Assembly: GCF_001293465.1 (NCBI RefSeq)
Contig: NZ_JSYZ01000004.1
Coordinates: 349,139 to 413,138, forward strand
Length of the DNA: 64,000 nucleotides
Reading direction: 5' to 3'
Origin: Pseudomonas asplenii
GTDB lineage: Bacteria > Pseudomonadota > Gammaproteobacteria > Pseudomonadales > Pseudomonadaceae
Position 1 is the stretch's first letter. The number at the start of each line of letters is the position of its first letter. This document shows positions 16,745 to 26,062 of the stretch, in pieces. Below the pieces are notes generated by a model. The model was not told the origin of the DNA. It was given only the letters and a program-made list of their open reading frames with translations, and made no database searches. The translations under genes and the position numbers were made by a program.

Positions 16745-17854
16745 TCAGTGCTTGGCCGGCAGTGCCACCAGGGCGAACGCCTTGCGCAGGCGGGCCATTT
16801 CCTCTTCCTTGCCGACGGTGACGCGCATCCAGGTCGGCCAGTTTTCCCAGGTTCGCGCCACCCGCACTCCGTGCTGCGCCAGGGCCTGGGCCACGTCACT
16901 GGCCGGGCGACGCAGGTCGACCATGAAGAAATTGCCCTGGGCATCGGTGCAGGTGAAGCCGCGGTCGCGGAACCAGGCCATGTTCTCACTGCGGATACGG
17001 GCGTTGGCCTGCCGGCGCTCCGGCAGCAGCGCACGGTCTTCCAGGCTGGCGATGCCACCCAGCAACGACGAAGCGGCGGCGACATTCTGCTCGCCCAGCA
17101 CGTTCAGCTTTTCCAGCAGCGCCGGTTGGCCGACGGCATAGCCCAGTCGCGCCCCCGCCATACCGTAGATCTTGGAGAAGGTACGCAGCACCAGCAGATC
17201 GGGATGGTCCTTGACCAGCGGTACGCAACTGGGGGCATCGCAGTAGTGGATATAGGCCTCGTCGACCACCACCAGCGCACCGGCAGGCTTTTCCCTGAGG
17301 GCCCGCTCGATCTGCACCATCGGCGTGAGGGTGCCGGTCGGGTTGTTCGGGTTGCAGATATAGATCGCGCCCAGGTTGGCATCCGCCGCGAGCATGGCGC
17401 CGATGTCATGGGCATGCCGGGCATCGAGGTCGATCTCATGCACGGCCGCTCCCTGTGCCCTGGCGGCCAGAGCCGGTGCCTCGTAGGTGGGTGTCGCCAG
17501 CACCAGGCTGCGGCTGCCACCGGTAAAGGCCATGACCGCCTGCTGCAGGGCGACCTTGGAGCCGGCGTATATCTCGATGTGTTCTGCGGGCACCGACAGT
17601 TGCCGCGCCAGCAAGTCAACCAGCTGGTACTGGAACCGGTAAGGGTAGCGTCCGGACAGGGCGACGCCCTGCTCCATGGCCCGCCGAGCCGCCGCCGAGG
17701 GCCCCCAGGGGTTCTCGTTGAAGTCGAGATGGACCTCGCTGGACGAAGCCTTCGAAGCGGCGGGCAAGGCCGCCGAAAATGCCCTTGCCGAACCCCCTAA
17801 CAACGGCAGTGCTGCCATCAACCCCACCACCGAACGACGCGTTACATCCACCAT
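16745..17854 (-). CDS. Tat-exported HisC-like aminotransferase (class I/II, PLP)
   Basis: 369 residues. The N-terminus [20 protein letters not shown] is a twin-arginine signal, so the folded PLP enzyme should be periplasmic. The body matches histidinol-phosphate aminotransferases: [37 protein letters not shown] and the PLP-lysine loop [14 protein letters not shown]. No his genes are nearby, so a histidine-synthesis role is unlikely. The Tat signal recalls PvdN, an exported PLP enzyme of siderophore maturation, but no pyoverdine genes are seen. The start ATG follows a GGGAGA site. Substrate unknown. Confidence 0.9.
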   Translation of the reverse strand: MVDVTRRSVVGLMAALPLLGGSARAFSAALPAASKASSSEVHLDFNENPWGPSAAARRAMEQGVALSGRYPYRFQYQLVDLLARQLSVPAEHIEIYAGSKVALQQAVMAFTGGSRSLVLATPTYEAPALAARAQGAAVHEIDLDARHAHDIGAMLAADANLGAIYICNPNNPTGTLTPMVQIERALREKPAGALVVVDEAYIHYCDAPSCVPLVKDHPDLLVLRTFSKIYGMAGARLGYAVGQPALLEKLNVLGEQNVAAASSLLGGIASLEDRALLPERRQANARIRSENMAWFRDRGFTCTDAQGNFFMVDLRRPASDVAQALAQHGVRVARTWENWPTWMRVTVGKEEEMARLRKAFALVALPAKH

Positions 17855-18114
17855 TTACCCGATCTCCCTTGATCTCCAGGCTGGATGGCCTCCAGGCCAC
17901 TTGCAAAAGCTTGTTATCAAAGGGACGAAACGGAAAAAGTACGATTTATCGGCAATCGGGTATCGGTCATTCTACAAATAGTGGCATATTCAAACCATTC
18001 CAACCTGCATCCCCGGCACGCCCGCACGATTGGGCTAGAGTTTTTATCCGCATCAGCCTAATTCTTTTCATAGAGTCGGCAGATAGCTTTGTATGGAAGA
18101 CAGGAGCAGTCGGA

Positions 18115-19680
18115 ATGAGAAACAACCAGCCTGTTACACAGCGTGAAGTCTCGCTTGCCCCGCAACAAAAGCTTATCTCGACGACAGACGCCCGAGGCGT
18201 GATCACCTACTGTAATGACGCGTTCGTGGAAATCAGCGGTTTCGATCGGGCCGACCTGATCGGCGCACCCCAGAATATCGTCCGCCACCCCGATGTCCCT
18301 CCAGCGGTATTCGCCCATATGTGGGGTGCCCTCAAGCAGGGGCGGCCCTGGATGGGCATCGTCAAGAACCGCTCCAAGACTGGCGATCACTACTGGGTCA
18401 ACGCCTACGTGACGCCGATCTTCGAAGGCAGCCAGGTGGTGGGCTACGAATCGGTCAGGGTCAAGCCGACGGCCGAACAGGTCCGTCGTGCCGAGTCGTT
18501 GTACCGGCGTATCAGCCAGGGCAAGACCGCCGTGCCGCGCCAGGACACCTGGCTGCCGCTGCTGCTCGACTACCTGCCCTACCTGGGACTGGGCCTGGCG
18601 GCCGCCGTGAGCGGCCTGTTCCTCAGCGCACCGCTGGCGATCGCCGTGACCGTGGGCCTCTCCGTGCCGATCGCGCTGCTGTCCTCGCGTTGGCAACGGC
18701 AAGGTCTGCAGCGTCTGCTGCAACTGGTCGAGCCCTCGACCAGCGATGCACTGCTGGCGAAGATGTACAGCGATGCGCGAGGCCACCAGGCGCGCCTGGA
18801 AACCGCCCTGGTCAGCCAGGATTCGCGCCTGAAGACCTGCCTCACCCGCCTGCAGGACACTGCCGAGCAGGTCAGCGAACTGGCCGGACAGTCCGACCTG
18901 CTGGCCACCGACAGCTCCAAGGGCCTTGAGCGCCAGCGCCTGGAAACCGAACAGGTTTCGGCCGCGGTCAACCAGATGGCCACGACCACCCAGGAAGTGG
19001 CCAGTCATGTCCAGCGCACCGCCGATGCCACCCAGCAGGCCAACCAGCTCACCCGCCACGGTCGCGATGTGGCCCGCGACACACGCCAGGCCATCGAGCG
19101 CCTTTCGGCGGTGGTCGGCGAAACCGGCATGACCGTGGCGCAGTTGGCCAGGGACAGCGACGAGATCGGCACCGTGGTCGACGTGATCAAGGGCATTGCC
19201 GACCAGACCAACCTGCTGGCTCTGAACGCCGCCATCGAGGCGGCCCGCGCCGGCGACATGGGGCGCGGCTTTGCCGTGGTGGCCGACGAGGTTCGACAAC
19301 TGGCCCAGCGCACCTCGCAATCCACCAACCAGATCCACGAACTGATCACCAAGCTGCAGACCTCATCCAGCAATGCCGTGCAGACCATGGAGAACGGCAA
19401 TCGCCAGGCCGAGGAAGGCGTGGCCTGGGTGCTCGAGGCGGACAAGGCGCTGGTGGGGATCAGCGAAGCCGTCGCCCATATCACCGACATGACCTCGCAG
19501 ATTGCCACCGCCACGGAAGAACAGACGGCGGTCGCCGACGAGATCAGCCGCAATATCAGCACGATCGCCCAGCTGGCCGATCAGTCCTCGGAGCAGGCCA
19601 TCCTCTCCACGGAACTGAGCAAGGACCTGACCAGGACCGCTTCCACGCAATACTCCCTGGTCGAACGATTCAATCGATAG
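18115..19680 (+). CDS. aer: Aerotaxis receptor Aer (PAS-FAD chemoreceptor)
   Basis: 521 residues, the typical length of Pseudomonas Aer. The N-terminal PAS domain ([57 protein letters not shown]) should bind FAD and sense redox or oxygen state. A cytoplasmic-membrane hairpin (about residues 148-190) anchors it, followed by the signalling domain with [19 protein letters not shown]. There is no periplasmic domain. The ATG follows GGAGCAGTCGGA. It diverges from the aminotransferase; the 260-base gap between them holds no other gene. Confidence 0.93.
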   Translation: MRNNQPVTQREVSLAPQQKLISTTDARGVITYCNDAFVEISGFDRADLIGAPQNIVRHPDVPPAVFAHMWGALKQGRPWMGIVKNRSKTGDHYWVNAYVTPIFEGSQVVGYESVRVKPTAEQVRRAESLYRRISQGKTAVPRQDTWLPLLLDYLPYLGLGLAAAVSGLFLSAPLAIAVTVGLSVPIALLSSRWQRQGLQRLLQLVEPSTSDALLAKMYSDARGHQARLETALVSQDSRLKTCLTRLQDTAEQVSELAGQSDLLATDSSKGLERQRLETEQVSAAVNQMATTTQEVASHVQRTADATQQANQLTRHGRDVARDTRQAIERLSAVVGETGMTVAQLARDSDEIGTVVDVIKGIADQTNLLALNAAIEAARAGDMGRGFAVVADEVRQLAQRTSQSTNQIHELITKLQTSSSNAVQTMENGNRQAEEGVAWVLEADKALVGISEAVAHITDMTSQIATATEEQTAVADEISRNISTIAQLADQSSEQAILSTELSKDLTRTASTQYSLVERFNR

Positions 19681-19745
19681 CCTGGTTGCACAATGGTCGG
19701 TCAACGCCGAAACTCAGCGCCAGGGCTGAAGCGATCATGCACGCC

Positions 19746-19908
19746 GCTGTGTCAGCGGTCTGTACGAAATGTTTTCGAGCGAGGGCCAGGCAAGGCAAAA
19801 ACCGGCGAGCAAGCCCAGTTGACTGGAGTCAACGAGCATGGCGAGCCGGTTTTCAACGCAGCCTGGGCCAGCGCAGATCCATTTTGTACAGAGCCTGGCC
19901 GCGTCAGC
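19746..19908. repeat. Nested inverted-repeat intergenic element
   Basis: About 163 bases between aer and the XRE gene fold as one long imperfect hairpin. Outer arms contain CTGTACGAAATG and CATTTTGTACAG, then GGCCAGGC/GCCTGGCC, inner arms AAAACCGGC/GCCGGTTTT (19798-19806, 19845-19853) and a tip GTTGACT-GG-AGTCAAC (19818-19833). No coding potential is evident. It could be a non-autonomous mobile repeat (MITE-like) or a structured RNA; copy number in the genome would tell. Confidence 0.6.
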
Positions 19909-19967
19909 TCTGGCACGTTGATCCTCATCTGACTGACACAGAAATGCCGCTCTCTCAGGAACGTTTT

Positions 19968-20372
19968 ATGTCGCTCAAAGCAACCTTTGCCGCTGTGCTC
20001 AAGGCCATGCGCGCCACCCGTGGACTCTCCCAGAAAAAACTCGCCGAAGTCAGCAGCCGGACGTACATCTCGAAGTTGGAACGTGGGCAATGCTGCCCGA
20101 CCCTGGAGATGATCAGCGCACTGAGCGTCCCGCTGAACGTCAGCCCGCTGACGCTGATGGCTGTCACGCTTGGCGCGCAGACCGGTGAACCGATCCAGGT
20201 GCTGCTCGGCCGCCTGGAACGCGAAGCCGCCGAGCTGGCGCAGTCGGGGGTGCTCAAGGAACTGCAGATTCCGTTCAGCGAGGAACCACGGGTACCGCCG
20301 CGTCGTGCCCAGCCCCGCCTGCGCGATTCATCCCAGGCCATTCGGCAAACCGAGTTCTGCTTTGCCGAGTAG
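19968..20372 (+). CDS. XRE-family HTH regulator
   Basis: 134 residues. The helix-turn-helix is near the N-terminus (LKAMRATRGLSQKKLAEVSS, RTYISKLERGQCCPTLEMIS, ALSVPLNVSPLTLM). The C-terminal half is charged and Arg/Pro-rich without a known sensor domain. The ATG follows TCAGGAACG; longer in-frame starts run into the repeat element. Target unknown; it converges with the PLP enzyme gene. Confidence 0.8.
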   Translation: MSLKATFAAVLKAMRATRGLSQKKLAEVSSRTYISKLERGQCCPTLEMISALSVPLNVSPLTLMAVTLGAQTGEPIQVLLGRLEREAAELAQSGVLKELQIPFSEEPRVPPRRAQPRLRDSSQAIRQTEFCFAE

Positions 20373-20393
20373 CCCTGGAACCTTGCGTTTGCC

Positions 20394-21677
20394 TCAGCTG
20401 TTGCGCAGGGCGTTTTCGAGGTCGGCAATCAGATCCGCCTCGTGCTCCAACCCGATCGAAACACGGATCAGTCCCTCGGACACACCGGCCTTGGCACGCA
20501 GTTGCGCGGGCACGCCGGACTGGGTGGTCGAGGCCGGATGGCAGATGAGCGACTCGGTGCCCCCCAGGCTCACGGCGGACTTGAACAGGGTCAGCGCATT
20601 GATGAACTTGAACGCCCGCTCGCGGCCACCGTCGAGGATGAACGAGAAGGTGGAGCCCGGCCCGCTGCACTGGCGCTCGTACACCGCCTGATAACGCGAA
20701 TCGTCAATCAGTTCCGGATGCAGCACCTTGATCTTCTGATAGGGGTTGTTCGCCAGCCAGTGGGCAATGGCGCTGCCGCTGCGAGCCGCCTGCTTCATGC
20801 GCAGCACCAGGGTTTCCATGGAGCGCGAAATCATCCACGAGGAATGCGGGTCCAACTGCGAACCGAAGGCGCTGCGGATCGCCCGCACCTTGGCGATCAG
20901 TTCCCTGCTGCCGGTGATGCCGCCGGCGACCAGGTCGCTGTGCCCACCGACGTACTTGGTCAACGAGTAGACGCACAGGTCGGCGCCATGGCGGATCGGC
21001 TGCTGGAAGATCGGCCCCAGCAGCGTGTTGTCGCACACGATCAACGGACGGTAGCCATGCCGGGCCGTGAAATCATCGACCTCCGTCCGGATCGCCTCGA
21101 AGTCCACCAGGGTGTTGGTCGGGTTCGCCGGCGTCTCGATGTAGCAGATTCGCGCAGCGCCATGGCGCGCGGCGGCCTCCAGTGCCTCACGGATCGATTC
21201 GCGCGACAGGCCGTTGTCGATGCCGTGGGAACCGATGCCCCACTCGGGCAGGATCTTGGCGATCAGGGTTTCGGTACCGCCATACAGCGGTGCCGACTGC
21301 ACGATCTGGTCTCCTGGCCGCAGGAAGGCGAGCAGCACCGCGGCAATGGCGGCCATGCCGCTGGAGGTCACCGCGGCCGCCTGCGCGCCATCCAGCACCG
21401 CCAGGCGGTCCTCGACCATTTCCAGGTTCGGATGGTTGAAACGGCTGTACACCAGCCCGGCGGCCTCCCCCTCGGGCAGCGGCTTGCGGCCGGAAACGAT
21501 ATCGAAGAACTGCGCACCGTCTTCAGCGGTACGGAAGGCAAACGTGGAAGTCAGAAAGACCGGCGGCTTGACGGCGCCCTCGGACAGAAACGGGTCGTAG
21601 CCGTACGACATCATCAGCGTTTCCGGGTGCAGCTCGTGATCGGCAATTTTCTTCTTGTGGTAGCTGGAGTAGGACAT
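20394..21677 (-). CDS. Cys/Met-metabolism PLP enzyme (cystathionine gamma-synthase/methionine gamma-lyase family)
   Basis: 427-residue gamma-family PLP enzyme. Motifs: GLVYSRFNHPNLEMVEDRLA, SSGMAAIAAVLLAFLRPGDQ, APLYGGTETLI, YIETPANPTNTLVDF, and the PLP lysine in YSLTKYVGGHSDLVAGGI. Possible reactions are gamma- or beta-elimination of methionine, cystathionine or cysteine. It is divergent from an Lrp-type regulator, the arrangement of mdeA-mdeR in P. putida, which favours a catabolic lyase, but the sequence alone does not settle it. Start MSYSSYHKKK chosen because the family begins there; the 36-codon extension is likely spurious. Confidence 0.85.
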   Translation of the reverse strand: MSYSSYHKKKIADHELHPETLMMSYGYDPFLSEGAVKPPVFLTSTFAFRTAEDGAQFFDIVSGRKPLPEGEAAGLVYSRFNHPNLEMVEDRLAVLDGAQAAAVTSSGMAAIAAVLLAFLRPGDQIVQSAPLYGGTETLIAKILPEWGIGSHGIDNGLSRESIREALEAAARHGAARICYIETPANPTNTLVDFEAIRTEVDDFTARHGYRPLIVCDNTLLGPIFQQPIRHGADLCVYSLTKYVGGHSDLVAGGITGSRELIAKVRAIRSAFGSQLDPHSSWMISRSMETLVLRMKQAARSGSAIAHWLANNPYQKIKVLHPELIDDSRYQAVYERQCSGPGSTFSFILDGGRERAFKFINALTLFKSAVSLGGTESLICHPASTTQSGVPAQLRAKAGVSEGLIRVSIGLEHEADLIADLENALRNS

Positions 21678-21823
21678 TCGTGAGTCTTCCCTGAACTGAA
21701 ATAGAGCCCACGCACCTCGTCTCAGCCACGCGAGACACGACGAACCGAGCGGGTGGTGAACCCATCCAGTGTATCCACTGCCCACAAAAAGATTCTTTCC
21801 ATTTCCATCACGAAAAACCTAGT

Positions 21824-21842
21824 ATGGGAAATATTCTTCCAT
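21824..21842. promoter_or_regulatory. Candidate Lrp-type operator
   Basis: ATGGGAAATATTCTTCCAT is an interrupted dyad (ATGG-AA-ATATT-TT-CCAT) just before the lrp-like start, in the divergent promoter with the PLP enzyme. Likely autoregulatory target; inferred. Confidence 0.4.
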
Positions 21843-21853
21843 AAAAAGTCAGA

Positions 21854-22345
21854 ATGATGAAAACAAGAACTGCGAAGATCGAACTGGACGACACAGACCT
21901 GAAAATCCTGAAGATCCTCCAGGACGATGGTCGACTCAGCAACGCCGAACTGGCGGAGCGCGTTTCCCTTTCGCCCTCGCCCTGCTGGAAACGCCTCAAG
22001 CGCCTGGAGTCGATCGGTGCAATCAGGGGCTACCAGGCCATCCTGGACAGGCACCTCATGGGCCTGGGTGTCGTCGCCTTCGTCAGCATCCTCCTGGACA
22101 ACCACACCGAAGCCACCTGCCGGATCTTTGAAGAGCGGGTCCGGCAAATGCCCGAGGTCACCGCCTGCCACAACATTTCCGGGCAACACGACTACCTGCT
22201 GCAGGTGCTGGCCGATGACCTGGAAAGCTTCTCGGCGTTTGCCCTCAACCGCCTGCGCACCATCCCCGGCGTCAAGGAGATGCAGTCGAGCTTCTCGTTG
22301 CGCGAAGTGAAGGCGTCCAACAGGATCAGCGTTCGCCAGGCGTGA
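21854..22345 (+). CDS. Lrp/AsnC-family transcriptional regulator
   Basis: 163 residues. N-terminal winged HTH: LDDTDLKILKILQDDGRLSN, AELAERVSLSPSPCWKRLKR; C-terminal RAM (effector) domain: VVAFVSILLDNHTEATCRIF, CHNISGQHDYLLQVLADD. It diverges from the Cys/Met PLP enzyme and most likely controls it in response to an amino acid, as MdeR does for mdeA. Confidence 0.92.
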   Translation: MMKTRTAKIELDDTDLKILKILQDDGRLSNAELAERVSLSPSPCWKRLKRLESIGAIRGYQAILDRHLMGLGVVAFVSILLDNHTEATCRIFEERVRQMPEVTACHNISGQHDYLLQVLADDLESFSAFALNRLRTIPGVKEMQSSFSLREVKASNRISVRQA

Positions 22346-22375
22346 CTCAGCGGGCCTGGCTGAAATACTTCCAGG

Positions 22376-23128
22376 CTATGCGTCCATCCGGGCAAGCAGC
22401 CGCGGCAGAATGTCTGCCGCCTGGCCGACAAGGGCGAACTCGTTTTCCCCTTCGACCGACTCCGGCTGCAGGTTGACATGCACGACGACCGCGCCCTGTT
22501 TCCTGGCGACCTGGGGGATCTGCGCCGCAGGCTGCACCACGCCCGAAGTGCCGATTGAAAACAGCAGATCGCAATCGCCGGCCGCCGCCAGTGCGTCCCG
22601 CCAGGCCTGTGCCGGCAGCGCCTCGCCGAACCAGACCACACCGGGGCGGATCTTGCCATTGCATTTGTGGCAGCGTGGCGGCTCGACCCTGCGCCCCTCC
22701 TCAGGTTCAGCCAGTGGCCCACTGACGCCCTGATACGGCCGCGTGCACGCAAAGCAGCGCGGCGAATGGAGGCTGCCGTGCAAGTGAATGACGTCCCGAG
22801 ACCCCGCACGCTCATGCAGATCATCGACATTCTGGGTGATGACCGTCAGCCGGGGGACCCGTCTGGCGAGTTCGGCAATAGCCAGATGGGCGGGGTTGGG
22901 GCTGGCGGCGAGGACCTTCGAGCGTCGCCACTCATACCATCCCCAGACCAGCGCAGGATCGTTGCGAAAGGCTTCGGCGGTGGCCAGGGCCGCCGGGTCG
23001 AAGCGGCTCCATAAACCGGTCAAGGCGTCGCGAAATGTCGGGATGCCACTCTCCGCCGAAACGCCTGCACCGGTGAATACCACCACATGGCGTGCATCAC
23101 GCAAGCGTTGCTCCTCAAACTCGATCAT
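22376..23128 (-). CDS. cobB: SIR2-family NAD-dependent protein deacylase (CobB-like)
   Basis: 250 residues. NAD-binding GAGVSAESGIPTFRD, catalytic TQNVDDLHERAG and HLHGSLH, and a zinc ribbon with two CxxC pairs (CFAC, CHKC). The segment WGWYEWRR contains Y-x2-R, the signature of class III sirtuins that bind succinyl/malonyl lysine, as in E. coli CobB. The start MIEFEEQ is chosen over a 22-codon longer form. It runs convergent with the Lrp gene and divergent from AraC. Confidence 0.93.
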   Translation of the reverse strand: MIEFEEQRLRDARHVVVFTGAGVSAESGIPTFRDALTGLWSRFDPAALATAEAFRNDPALVWGWYEWRRSKVLAASPNPAHLAIAELARRVPRLTVITQNVDDLHERAGSRDVIHLHGSLHSPRCFACTRPYQGVSGPLAEPEEGRRVEPPRCHKCNGKIRPGVVWFGEALPAQAWRDALAAAGDCDLLFSIGTSGVVQPAAQIPQVARKQGAVVVHVNLQPESVEGENEFALVGQAADILPRLLARMDA

Positions 23129-23337
23129 CACCTGTTCCTGTCTGCGTAATCGATCTGGCCAGTGTACCCGCCTGCGAGCCAAAGGCCTCGCCAAAAGCCA
23201 CGATTGCCTGACGATTCACCCCGGAGTTTATCGCCGCCAGGACTGCGCTCTGGCACAATGGCAGCATGACTTTCCTGCCCGATCCCCAGCCGATAACCCC
23301 GCCACAGTCTGATGCGCTGACCAGGAGGACGTGACTC

Positions 23338-24150
23338 ATGCCCCTTGTCACCGACGACTGGCAAGCTGGCACGTTGATCGAAGCCTCATGGGTGCGTGCC
23401 GATGCCGCGAGTTTCCCCCGCCATACCCATGATGAGTATGTGCTGGGCACGAACCTCAAGGGCACCGAACACATCTGGCTCGATGGCCGGACGCTGACCG
23501 CCAGGCCCGGCGAGATCACCCTGTACAACCCGCTGGCCATGCAGGCCTCGGAGTTTTGTCCGACCGGGGTCGAGTATGTGAGCCTGCATCTGGACCCTGA
23601 GGGTATTGCCCGCGTGGTCAGGGACAACAACCTGGCCAGCAGCACCTTTGAGCAAGGCGTTTTCAGTCATCCGGGCCTGCACCAGGCCCTGCTCGACTTC
23701 GCTCGGACACCGGCCGCTCATCGCAGGCAGCGGGAGGAAGCTTTTCTGTGCCTGCTCTGCCAATGGCTGGAACCCCGCAATACGCGGTTCGGCGAACAGC
23801 ACGCCGCCGTCTCGCGGGCCGTCGAGTACCTGCGTGACTGCCTGACCCGCAAGGCCGATCTGGATGACCTGGCCGCAGCCGTGGGTCTGAGCAAATACCA
23901 CCTGGTGCGATGTTTCAAGAAGCAGATCGGACTGGCGCCCCTGCAATACCAGATGCAACTGCGGCTGATCGAGTCGCGCCGGCGGCTACGTGATCGGGCC
24001 AGCGTGCTGGACGTCGCCACCGAACTGGGCTTCTACGACCAGAGCCACTTCATCAACGCCTTTCGCAAGGTGATGGGCGTCTCTCCCCAGGCCTACTCGG
24101 ACGCTTACAGGGACAGCCCGCGAATGCCACGCAAGGGCCCACGGCGTTAG
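23338..24150 (+). CDS. AraC-family regulator with N-terminal cupin domain
   Basis: 270 residues. The N-terminal arabinose-binding-like cupin (FPRHTHDEYVLGTNLKGTEH, RPGEITLYNPLAMQ) is followed by two HTH motifs (LDDLAAAVGLSKYHLVRCFK and VLDVATELGFYDQSHFINAF, ending RKVMGVSPQAY). Its end overlaps the end of a LysE exporter gene by 4 bases; AraC regulators of this type often control adjacent LysE exporters. Confidence 0.92.
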   Translation: MPLVTDDWQAGTLIEASWVRADAASFPRHTHDEYVLGTNLKGTEHIWLDGRTLTARPGEITLYNPLAMQASEFCPTGVEYVSLHLDPEGIARVVRDNNLASSTFEQGVFSHPGLHQALLDFARTPAAHRRQREEAFLCLLCQWLEPRNTRFGEQHAAVSRAVEYLRDCLTRKADLDDLAAAVGLSKYHLVRCFKKQIGLAPLQYQMQLRLIESRRRLRDRASVLDVATELGFYDQSHFINAFRKVMGVSPQAYSDAYRDSPRMPRKGPRR

Positions 24151-24800
24151 GCGACAGGCTGCCCGAGGATGAACTCCTGGTACCCCGTTGCGATCACGTA
24201 CACCGCGAACCAGGCGAAGATCAGTGCCGAGGCGATGTAGCTGTACCTCAGCATGCGGTCACCCAGCAGCTTGCCGCCGTGGCTGGCCGCGGTGCACAAA
24301 CCGACGCTCCAGCACACGCCCGCCACGAAAAAACCGGCGAGAAACAGGAATGCATTGCCCAGCCCACCGGCACCGGAGCGGGAGATGAGCGTGCCGCCCA
24401 CCGCCGCGAACCAGAGGATGGCGCTGGGAGAAGAGACGGCCATGAATATTCCCCGCAGGAACGCCTTGATCGCCGAGCGCTCCACGACCTGCCCCGCGTT
24501 CTGCATGGTGCCATGGCTCTGCCAGGCATTGATGATCATGCGCACGGCGAAGTAGATCAGCAGCGCCGATCCTCCGATCCACAGGCTCCATTTCACCCAG
24601 GTGAACTGGAGCAGGACGGTCATCCCGACCAGGGCCAGGATCGCGTAGATCAGGTCGCCGAAGCAGGTACCCAGCCCGAGCCAGAAACCCTGCAGAAAGC
24701 CCCGCTGCATCGCCAGGGTGATCATGGCGATATTGGCCAGGCCGATGTCGAGACAAAGCGAAAGACTGAGAAGAAAACCACTGGTGAACTGCACGGACAA
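24147..24800 (-). CDS. LysE-family amino-acid exporter
   Basis: 217-residue inner-membrane protein with about six hydrophobic segments. N-terminal LysE pattern LLSLSLCLDIGLANIAMITL, then GFWLGLGTCFGDLIYAILAL and PSAILWFAAVGGTLI. The start appears to be TTG at 24800; no ATG is available before the first helix. It likely exports an amino acid or similar metabolite under control of the convergent AraC regulator. The 240 bases before the next gene hold only its promoter. Confidence 0.88.
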   Translation of the reverse strand: MSVQFTSGFLLSLSLCLDIGLANIAMITLAMQRGFLQGFWLGLGTCFGDLIYAILALVGMTVLLQFTWVKWSLWIGGSALLIYFAVRMIINAWQSHGTMQNAGQVVERSAIKAFLRGIFMAVSSPSAILWFAAVGGTLISRSGAGGLGNAFLFLAGFFVAGVCWSVGLCTAASHGGKLLGDRMLRYSYIASALIFAWFAVYVIATGYQEFILGQPVA

Positions 24801-25040
24801 ACCCAGGCAAACGTAAACAGGTCGCTGATTGAGCCAGAACGCGGCGGCGGAATATTGGAAAAAATTGCTGTTGCCCAGGTATCTGCCAACACCGCCCGGG
24901 CCAGGGCGGCCACAGGCCTGACTCGTGGAGCCAGGGTTGCGCTCGGCGCTGTAGGCCGGCGGGCCAAACGCCGAGACAAGCTGCCGCCATGTTCCGACAG
25001 AGCGCTGCTACACTGATGAGGTCGAACGGAGGATCCCATC

Positions 25041-25268
25041 ATGTCCGAACGAGAACTCACCAACCTGCTGTCGTTGATGAACCAGCGCCAGGCCTGCCTG
25101 AGCAGTGCCTGCAAGGAGATAGCCGACTGGATCGACCGCCAGGGCGACATGCCGGCGGCCGGCAAGATCCGCGCGAGTCTCAAGGCGCTGGAGGCCGAGG
25201 ATGCCCAGGTGCGCAAGACGCTCACCTCGCTGAGCATCGAGCGTCCATTGCCCAGGTTTCGCAGCTGA
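25041..25268 (+). CDS. Small conserved-looking protein of unknown function
   Basis: 75 residues after a strong GGAGG site. Predicted helical and charged (SERELTNLLSLMNQRQACLS, KEIADWIDRQGDMPAAGKIR, ASLKALEAEDAQVRKTL), cytoplasmic, no membrane segment. It stands alone. No family recognised. Confidence 0.7.
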   Translation: MSERELTNLLSLMNQRQACLSSACKEIADWIDRQGDMPAAGKIRASLKALEAEDAQVRKTLTSLSIERPLPRFRS

Positions 25269-25423
25269 CTGAAAACAGGTGAATGGATCCGTGTTTTCCG
25301 GCAGCGGCACGGGACAAGCCTTTGTTGGCACGAAGGCTACGGTATGCTGTTGTCCGCTCGCCGCCGCCCCTCCCCGGCTATAGCTATAGGCTATACCGCA
25401 CGAACGCAGCCTGATCGACCGCC

Positions 25424-25885
25424 CTACCTGGCCTTTGACACGCTGGCCTTGCTCAGCCCCTTGGCATTGTGATCGCCCGGCGTGGTGGCCGAAATGGCGG
25501 TCGCCTTCGACAGGCCCTGGGTCGCCTTGGAGTGGGCGACGCCGGAAGTGGCAACGCCATGTCCCTTGGAACCGTTACGGGCCAGGCCAGTATGTTGGCC
25601 GCTCACCCCATGATCCCGAACCGCCTTGCCGACATGATCGCTCTGGTGACCCAGTGCCTGGCCTCGCCCCTCGGCGCTCGCCGAGCGCCCGGCACCGGCG
25701 TGACCGCCGCCCTCTCCCCCATGCCCACCGTGGCCGCCACCGCCGTTGCCACCTCCACCTCCACCGCCACCGCCCTTGGCATACGCGGAGGTCATGAGGG
25801 AGAGTTGTGCCGGTAGCAGCGGAGCAGTTGCAAACATCATGAAGCAGGACATGACGGCAATCAGGTTGGTTTTTTTGAAACGCAT
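25424..25885 (-). CDS. Gly/His-rich secreted low-complexity protein
   Basis: 153 residues. A signal peptide (LIAVMSCFMMFATAPLLPA) and a second hydrophobic patch ending SAYA lead to a run of nine glycines, then HGGHGGEGGGHAGAG and a Ser/Ala/Lys/His-rich tail (GVATSGVAHSKATQGLSKAT). No fold is expected; histidines could bind metal. Upstream CTGGAAGCC gives the ribosome site. It lies downstream of the CigR-like gene on the same strand with a 177-base gap. Confidence 0.7.
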   Translation of the reverse strand: MRFKKTNLIAVMSCFMMFATAPLLPAQLSLMTSAYAKGGGGGGGGGNGGGGHGGHGGEGGGHAGAGRSASAEGRGQALGHQSDHVGKAVRDHGVSGQHTGLARNGSKGHGVATSGVAHSKATQGLSKATAISATTPGDHNAKGLSKASVSKAR

Positions 25886-26062
25886 GATGGCTTCCAGTTG
25901 AGTGAGTCTTTTGCACTGCCTGGGACTCGATCAATGGGTTGCCGTTCAATGGAAGACGACAGACGGAAGCCTTCATGGCCTTTTATAAAGTGAATGAGAA
26001 CGCCTCTCCCTGGATCCCTTCGACAACCGGCCACCGCCGAAGCGAATGGCCGGTGGAACGGG

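Noticed and set aside
18058..19338. 426-codon minus-strand frame opposite aer
   Set aside because: Mirror of the Aer coding strand, no domain.
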